A stretch of DNA of 64,000 nucleotides from Opitutaceae bacterium. GTDB taxonomy: Bacteria; Verrucomicrobiota; Verrucomicrobiia; Opitutales; Opitutaceae. Under the pieces are notes generated by a model. It worked only from the letters and a program-made list of their open reading frames with translations, was not told where the DNA came from and did no database searches. Each line of letters begins with the position of its first letter. The first letter of the stretch is position 1. Positions 58,776 to 64,000 of this stretch are shown piece by piece. The stretch is from contig JADJZJ010000001.1 of assembly GCA_016715765.1 (NCBI GenBank), forward strand, positions 186,001 to 250,000, written 5' to 3'. Both the position numbers and the translations under genes were made by a program.

Positions 58776-60912
58776 ATGACCTCCCAACCCTCGTTCCTTC
58801 ATGCGACGCCAGTCTGGCCCGGCAGTTTGTCGGGCCAAATGAACCGATGGGTGAGTTTCCACACCCGGGTCGGACTGCCCCGCCGGGCGCGCTGCACGCT
58901 GCGGCTGGCGGCGGCCCAGGCTTATCGCGTGTGGGCGAACGGCGTTTTCGCCGGACGCGGGCCGGCGGACGGGGCACGGCGCGGCGCGCATCGACGAATG
59001 GCCGTTGGCGGCGGATGCCACCGGCGGCCTGGAAGTGATCATTGAGGTGATGGGCTACGGGGTGCCGACATTCTGTTCGACGCTGGAGCCGGAGTTTCTC
59101 TGCGCGGAGCTGATTGCTGGCAAAAAAGCGCTCGCCTGGACGGCGGTGCGCGGCGGCGGTTTCAAGGCGGAGCAGCGGCGGGAGCGCGTGCAGCGGGTCG
59201 AGCGCTACAGTTACCAGCGGCCCTTTGTTGAAGCCTACCACTTCGGCGCGGACGGGCTCACGTGGCAGCTGCCGGGTTATGAGCCGGGAAAACCGCTGGC
59301 GTTGGCGCGGGTGCGCCACCGCCGGGTATGGCTGGCCCGCGGCGTGGCGCTGCCGGATTTTTCGGAAGTGTCACCGCGACCGTTGGCGGTCCGGGGTCGC
59401 GCTTCCTTCAGTGCCGGGCGGGCGCGGAAGGCCAGGCCGCACCGGTTCATCCATGAAGTGCCGAAGGAATCGGCGGGGTATCCGCAAAAGCAGGTGGAGT
59501 GGTCCCTGTTCCGCGACGTGGCGGGATTGAAGTTCACCTCCACGGGCCGGGAGCGATTGCGTCCGGCGGCGCCGGTCGGGCTTTCATCCGGACAGTGGCT
59601 GCGCGTGGATTTCGGCGCGGTGCGCACGGGTTTCCCGGGTCTCCGGGTGCAGGCGGTCCGCGCGACGCGGCTGCTGCTCGTGTTCGATGAACTCCTGCTC
59701 AAGGGGCAGATCGTCTTCGACCGTTCCGCCTGCCTGAACACGATCGGGCTCGAGCTGGCGGCGGGCGCGGAGCTGAACTTCGAGTCGTTCGAGCCCTACA
59801 CGTTCCAGCACCTGCAGATCGTGGTCCTCGCCGGCGCGGCGGAGGTGGCGGACATCAGCCTGCGGAACTTCATCAATGCCGAGAAGGTGCGGCCCGCCCC
59901 GGCGGATCTCCCCGCGGCGGAGGCGAGGGTGCGGCGGGCGGCGCTCGCGTCGTTCCGCCAGAACGCGCTCGACATCTTCATGGACTGTCCGTCGCGGGAG
60001 CGCGCGGGCTGGCTCTGCGACAGCCTGTTCACGGCGCGGGCGGAGTGGCACCTGTGCGGGGACAATCCCATCGAGCGGGCCTTCCTTGAAAACTACCTGC
60101 GGCCGGCGAAGTTCGCCGACCTGCCGGCGGGCATGGTGCCGATGTGTTACCCGGCGGAGGCGTTGCAGAAAATGTTCATCCCGAACTGGGCGATGTTCCT
60201 CGTGCTGCAGCTCGACGAGGCCGGACGGGAGCGCCGCCTGCCGGCGGCGTGGCGGCCGCTGGTGGTCCGCCGCGTCCGCGGCCTGCTGGGGTATTTCCGC
60301 CGCTTCGAGAACGGACTCGGGCTCCTCGAGAAACTGGAGAACTGGGTGTTCGTCGAATGGTCGAAGGCCAACCAGTTTGTGCAGGATGTGAACTTCCCCT
60401 CCAACATGCTCTATGCCGCCACCCTGCGCGCGGCGGCGCGGTTGCTGCGGGAACCGGCGCTGGCGAAAAAGGCCGCACGGATCGAAGGCAAGATCCGCGA
60501 ACTCGCCTGGCGCGACGGACATTTTGTGGACAATGCCCTGCGCGGTGCAGACGGAAAACTTACCGTGACCGGCAACGCGAGCGAGGTCTGCCAGTACTAC
60601 GCCTTCTCCTATGGTCTCGCCTCCCCGCGGCGCGAACGCGCGCTGTGGCAACGGCTGGTGCGCGGCGACTACGGCACGCTGTTCCCGGCGAATGCCTTCA
60701 TTGGCAAGCTCCTGCGGCTGGAACTGCTCATCGCGCACGGCGAGCCGGCGGCGGCGCGGCGGGAACTGATGCGCAATTTCGCGCCGATGGCGCGGCGGAC
60801 CGGCACGCTGTGGGAGCACCTTGACGACAGCGCGAGCTGCAACCACGGCTTCACCTCCTACATCGCCGTGCTGATTGACCGGCTCCACCGGGTGGCGCGC
60901 CAGTCGCGATGA
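58776..60912 (+). pseudogene. Alpha-L-rhamnosidase-like (GH78-type) protein, single-base frameshift
   Basis: From the ATG at 58776 the frame gives the N-terminal beta domain (NRWVSFHTRVGLPRR, TLRLAAAQAYRVWANGVFAG). It is lost near 58961-58975; inserting one base joins it to RIDEWPLAADATGGLEVIIE and the rest. The catalytic (alpha/alpha)6 part includes FMDCPSRERAGWLCDSLFTA, where GH78 enzymes carry catalytic acids, and the terminal LWEHLDDSASCNHGFTSYIA. The restored protein would be about 710 aa, without signal peptide. It overlaps the following epimerase as ATGA. The broad family is clear, the exact substrate is not. Confidence 0.82.
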
Positions 60913-61727
60913 ATCCGCCGCGGCTGCACGTTTTTGCCAGCGCGTGGTCGTTGCGCGAGTATCCCTCCGCGACGGACGAGTGGTCCTGGCCGCGCAAGTT
61001 CGCGGCGATCGCCGCGGCGGGGTTCACCGGCATCATGTCGCCGCCGCGCCCCGAAATCGCCGAACGCGGCGCGCTGGATTATTGGGCAATCGGGAGTCTG
61101 GGCGTGGATGATGATCCCGTGCCGTTCTTCACCCGGGCCGCGGCCCTTGGGGCACGGCAGACCACGATCCAGCTATGCGACGTGGACACGCCCCTGGATC
61201 AGGCGGTGGCGGCCGCTTTGCGCATCAGCCTGGCGGCGGAGCAGGCCGGTCTGCCGATCGCCTTTGAAAATCACCGGGACACGTTCACGGAAACGCCGGA
61301 GCGCCTCTGGGCGTTGCATGATGCGTGTCAGGCGCGGACCGGGGCGCCGCTGCCGGTTTGTTTTGATCATTCGCATTTCGCGGTCGTGCGGCACCTTGCG
61401 GCGCCCTACTGGCCAAAGCTGAACGAGCGGCCCGACATCCTGGCCGCCTGCACGCAGTTTCACCTGCGGCCGTTCACGGGGCATCACTGCCAGATTCCGG
61501 TCACCTTTGACGGCGTGCGCCGCACACCGGAATACGAGACTTGGGGCGGGTATGTGCGCGAATTGTTTGCCACCCTGAAGGCCTCGTCCACGGCAACGGA
61601 TATCTTTGTCCTGCCGGAACTCGGCAACGCGGCGCCGGCCTACGGCCTGTCGTGCTTTCCCGATGTCTGGGTGGACACGCAGGTGGCGGGAGCGGACCTG
61701 CGCCGCTGGTGGGACGGAGCGTATTGA
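60909..61727 (+). CDS. Sugar phosphate isomerase/epimerase-type TIM-barrel protein
   Basis: A 272-aa cytoplasmic protein of the xylose-isomerase-like superfamily. It reads LHVFASAWSLREYPSATDEW at the start; ligand positions are Glu in IAFENHRDTF, Asp and His in VCFDHSHFAVV, His in QFHLRPFTGHH and Glu in FVLPELGNAAPAYG. Compared with its two relatives in this window it is shorter and lacks the HxHxKD form of the third site. The ATGA overlap with the rhamnosidase-like gene suggests that it handles the released sugar. Confidence 0.8.
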   Translation: MNPPRLHVFASAWSLREYPSATDEWSWPRKFAAIAAAGFTGIMSPPRPEIAERGALDYWAIGSLGVDDDPVPFFTRAAALGARQTTIQLCDVDTPLDQAVAAALRISLAAEQAGLPIAFENHRDTFTETPERLWALHDACQARTGAPLPVCFDHSHFAVVRHLAAPYWPKLNERPDILAACTQFHLRPFTGHHCQIPVTFDGVRRTPEYETWGGYVRELFATLKASSTATDIFVLPELGNAAPAYGLSCFPDVWVDTQVAGADLRRWWDGAY

Positions 61728-61757
61728 GAATTAGCTTAAGCGGTGACGTGACATTGG

Positions 61758-61831
61758 GTAGTGCCCGGCCTCCGGACGGGCGGAAAGTGATGCGCTGACC
61801 ATTCACGGCCCGTCCGGAGGCCGGGCCCTAC
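61758..61831. repeat. GTAG-capped double palindrome, 74 bp (GGCCTCCGG core)
   Basis: GTAGTGCCCGGCCTCCGGAC and the right arm GTCCGGAGGCCGGGCCCTAC are nearly the same as in the 20188 element, with an unrelated spacer. It lies between convergent genes. Confidence 0.9.
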
Positions 61832-61868
61832 CCTCGGGGGCAATACGCCATGCCCAGTGTTTTCTTGC

Positions 61869-62699
61869 TCAGAAGTGATAGCTGAGCAAGCCGCCGAAAC
61901 CCACGTCCGGGCTCGCGTCGGTCAGGCCGGCCAGCGCGTAGCCTTGCAGGCTCCAGCGTTCGTCCAATCGATGCATTACGAAGCCGGTGACCTCGCAGCC
62001 GTGGTCGCCACCATCCACGACCTGTTGGCGCCAGTCCACGGCGAGTCCGATCTGGGTGGGCCCCGATAAACGTCGGATGACCCCGCCGGACAGGTAGGCG
62101 CCGTCGCGCAACGGGTAGAGGTTGCTGCGGCCGAGGAAGCGATAGCCGGCGGAGAAGAACGGCACGGTGGCGCCGAACGCCCGGGAGAAATCGATCTGGG
62201 TATAGTAGTCGGTTTCGCCACTGCCGAGGCCTTCGGCCTCGTCAGCGGTGCCGAATTTCACCCGGCCGGTAAGTGCCACGTTGAATCCATCGACGGAGGG
62301 ACTGAAGCGGTAGGTGGCGCCGGCCATGATGTCGCCCATGCCTGATTCCGTACTCGAGACCGGACGGGCAGCTGTGCTGCCGAACGGAGCCCTGGTGACG
62401 ACGACGCCGGCCGGGCCCTTGATTCTGAGCCAGGGCTGGCTGACGCGGAAGGTCCACGTTTCGGTTTCGTACGACAGATTCAGCGGCACGGCGAGTACCT
62501 CTGTGTCGGTGGCGAAGCCGTAGTCGCCGCGGCTGTAGTCGAAGCCGCCACTGATTACGATTTGCGCCGAGGGGAGGGCGGAGACCGGGGCGGATGCTGG
62601 CGGGGAGGGGGACTCGCCGTCGGCGAAAGCGAGGCCAGGCAGCATGAGGAGGCAACGCCAGCCACGGCGACAAATGGTATGAAAGGTATGGAATGACAT
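61869..62699 (-). CDS. Predicted beta-barrel outer-membrane protein
   Basis: A 276-aa protein with signal peptide (MSFHTFHTICRRGWRCLLML, cleavage near LAFADG) and a short Pro/Ser linker. About twelve alternating amphipathic strands follow (QIVISGGFDYSRGDYGF, LNLSYETETWTFRVSQP, GATYRFSPSVDGFNVALTGR, GLAVDWRQQV). It ends in GFGGLLSYHF, the terminal-phenylalanine signature recognised by the BAM complex. It resembles transporter-annotated or MetA-pathway-type barrels, but the function is unknown. Confidence 0.78.
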   Translation of the reverse strand: MSFHTFHTICRRGWRCLLMLPGLAFADGESPSPPASAPVSALPSAQIVISGGFDYSRGDYGFATDTEVLAVPLNLSYETETWTFRVSQPWLRIKGPAGVVVTRAPFGSTAARPVSSTESGMGDIMAGATYRFSPSVDGFNVALTGRVKFGTADEAEGLGSGETDYYTQIDFSRAFGATVPFFSAGYRFLGRSNLYPLRDGAYLSGGVIRRLSGPTQIGLAVDWRQQVVDGGDHGCEVTGFVMHRLDERWSLQGYALAGLTDASPDVGFGGLLSYHF

Positions 62700-62759
62700 G
62701 GTGGAGGTTTGCTGATGAAAAAGACGGCGCCCCGCGGTCAGGCGGGGCGCCGGATTGAA

Positions 62760-63461
62760 TTAACGCTGGGTTTCGGCAGTGGTGGTGGACGTCGCCGTGC
62801 CGTTGGTGGTACCGGCACTGTCAGTGGGCGCCGCCGTCGCCGTGGCGGCGGCTTCGGCCCGGGCAACGGCCTCGGTGTAGGCGGCGTAGTCGTCCGCCAG
62901 TCTGGCCTGGGCTTCGGCCTGCGCATCGCCCTTGGCTTTGCGCGCCTCGCGCAGGCTTTGACGGACGGTTTTTTCACTGGCTTTCACGTCCTCCATGGCG
63001 GCCTTGAAGTTTACCTTGGCCTCGCCTTCGAGGTGACGGGACTGGCGCCGCAGATTGGCCGTGATTTGGCCGCCGACTTCGAGTTGTCCGTCCACGTTGG
63101 CCAGCATGCCCTCCCGGTTGGCCTTGGCGGCGGTGCGGATCTCCTCGACGGTGGCGCCGGAGGAGGCGAGGGCGGCGACGGTCAGGCCGCGTTCCTGGGC
63201 TTTGACTGACGCGTGGGTGGTGGCCTGCGGGTTGAGCCCCGGATTGGCGCGGGCCGTCGGCGGCAGGTTCGCCGAAGCCGAGCCCCGGATGCTGGCGCCA
63301 GCCGGCACGGAGGGTGCGACCACGGGTCGCTGGATGGAGGCCTGGGCCGCGCCCCCGGCGTTGATGGCGCCTCCGGCATGGGCCGGTTGGGCGGACGCGA
63401 ACGGCGTCAGCAGCAGGGCGCAGGAAATGGCGCAGGCCAGGTGGTGTGGAGTAGTTTTCAT
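62760..63461 (-). CDS. Secreted alanine-rich hypothetical protein
   Basis: A 233-aa protein. Start at 63461, supported by CAGGAG seven bases upstream and a signal peptide (MKTTPHHLACAISCALLLTP, cleavage after FASAQPA). The first part is low-complexity (GGAINAGGAAQASIQRP). Residues about 95-200 form long charged helices (TVEEIRTAAKANREGMLANV, EGEAKVNFKAAMEDVKASEK, KAKGDAQAEAQARLADDYAA), probably coiled coil. The tail is Ala/Thr-rich. No family is recognised. It is encoded 60 bp upstream of the outer-membrane barrel gene on the same strand and may be cotranscribed with it. Confidence 0.72.
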   Translation of the reverse strand: MKTTPHHLACAISCALLLTPFASAQPAHAGGAINAGGAAQASIQRPVVAPSVPAGASIRGSASANLPPTARANPGLNPQATTHASVKAQERGLTVAALASSGATVEEIRTAAKANREGMLANVDGQLEVGGQITANLRRQSRHLEGEAKVNFKAAMEDVKASEKTVRQSLREARKAKGDAQAEAQARLADDYAAYTEAVARAEAAATATAAPTDSAGTTNGTATSTTTAETQR

Positions 63462-63882
63462 GATATTTCTCCTGGGGGTTGAGGTTGCGGTTCGTCGCCA
63501 TAGACCGCACCGGTGTGTCCGGTTCAAAAATCGCCGCGTTGTCTGCGTCAAAATGTTGCAGGCGAGTGGGTAAAATTTCTGTTGGTTTCCGCGTGTCGTC
63601 CAGGGGTAGAAACCGTTCGTGCAGTGTGCCCGGATTGTATGGCAGCGAGGCTGCAAATTGCCGGTTTTTGGGGGCGGCTTTTTTCTTTTGGAGCGCAATG
63701 ACGCTCCACGGACTGCTTTGTCAGGTGCCTGGACTGCCGTCCTGAATGCAATCCTTCCCGCGGATCACGCGGCTCGACGCGGATGACGGAGGTATTATCC
63801 GCGAATATCCGCGTGATCCGCGGGAAAGGATTGGCCAGTTCCCCGCAGCGAGAGGTCACACACAGGACCTGACGGTGTTGTG
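63462..63882. other. Non-coding gap with an inverted repeat
   Basis: There is no gene. An inverted repeat lies at 63750-63832: the arm AATCCTTCCCGCGGATCACG followed by CGG pairs with its reverse complement (one-base gap) around a 36-nt loop with GCGGAT/ATCCGC words. The portion next to 63461 should contain the promoter of the alanine-rich protein; no clear boxes were found. Confidence 0.6.
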
Positions 63883-64000
63883 CTAACCCGGCGGGTGCCA
63901 GTCTGGCGAAGGCCAGTTGTAGATGAAACGCGGATCACTGATGGTCCAGGCCACCGTGCGCGCGTGCCGGCGGCGGACGCCGGGGATGGCGGCCAGTTTG
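63883..64000 (-). CDS. C-terminal fragment of an unidentified gene (cut by window edge)
   Basis: On the minus strand the frame is open from the right edge to TAG at 63883, giving 38 codons that read LAAIPGVRRRHARTVAWTIS and then DPRFIYNWPSPDWHPPG. Codon use looks coding and aromatic-rich, but the fragment is too short to name. The start is outside the window. Confidence 0.4.
   Translation of the reverse strand, partial: KLAAIPGVRRRHARTVAWTISDPRFIYNWPSPDWHPPG

Noticed and set aside
1..64000. tRNA or rRNA genes
   Set aside because: I scanned for T-loop words such as GGTTCGAATCC with a matching acceptor stem and found none that fold as a tRNA; no rRNA-like stretch is present.

Overview
The window is GC-rich, densely coding bacterial chromosome. 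Its gene content points to a heterotrophic member of the Verrucomicrobiota, most likely an Opitutaceae-type lineage: heparinase II/III and DUF2264 proteins, an SSS sodium/solute symporter in place of SusC/D, many TIM-barrel sugar isomerases, GxGYxYP proteins, a DUF1343/NamZ muramidase, an adenosylcobalamin-dependent ribonucleotide reductase and few Shine-Dalgarno sequences. This placement is inferred from gene families; there is no rRNA gene in the window, and I saw no tRNA gene or CRISPR array. Layout: (1) 1-11.2 kb is a glycan-use locus on the minus strand. A LacI-type regulator precedes a tight run SSS symporter > mannose-6-phosphate isomerase > 2-hydroxyacid dehydrogenase > DUF2264 > heparinase II/III > aldo/keto reductase, with a perfect 16-bp AT-only palindrome just upstream of the symporter. 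(2) 11.2-24.4 kb holds secreted MsrB, a frameshifted Gfo/Idh/MocA oxidoreductase, a sugar isomerase, a second 2-hydroxyacid dehydrogenase, an operon of (frameshifted) glycerate kinase > DUF2062 > NamZ, DUF1653, and a fucose-isomerase-like enzyme divergent from an AraC regulator, then an SDR reductase. (3) 24.8-34.5 kb holds class II ribonucleotide reductase, RlmM, a tandem duplication of a two-gene secreted cassette (180-aa protein plus GxGYxYP protein) and a SpoU/TrmH methyltransferase. (4) 34.6-50.6 kb mixes housekeeping and accessory genes: methyltransferase, GNAT, a cytochrome b562-like protein, a SixA operon, a papain-like peptidase, a TonB remnant, an FGGY kinase, MtnA, a PhyH dioxygenase, an EF-G-like GTPase and a CoA-transferase. 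(5) 50.6-51.6 kb is a mobile element carrying a REP-associated-type (Y1, HUH) transposase with inverted ends. (6) 51.6-61.7 kb holds a membrane TPR protein, a frameshifted GH1 beta-glucosidase translationally coupled to an MFS transporter, and two divergent couplets (creatininase-family + double GNAT; frameshifted rhamnosidase-like + sugar epimerase) around a perfect 18-bp palindrome. (7) 61.8-64 kb holds a beta-barrel outer-membrane protein and an alanine-rich secreted protein. The most unusual property is non-coding. At least a dozen intergenic elements, mostly about 80 bp, have the architecture GTAG-[palindrome]-spacer-[palindrome]-CTAC, with several unrelated palindrome cores but the same capped ends, a REPIN-like arrangement. 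Further inverted-repeat families (GGGAGCGCGACC, CGTGAGCGAGTGGA, TTTAACTTTTAACGCT) fill most remaining gaps. One element has apparently been read into the 3' end of the DUF2264 gene. Four enzymes are each broken by a single-base frameshift, suggesting either sequence indels or gene decay.
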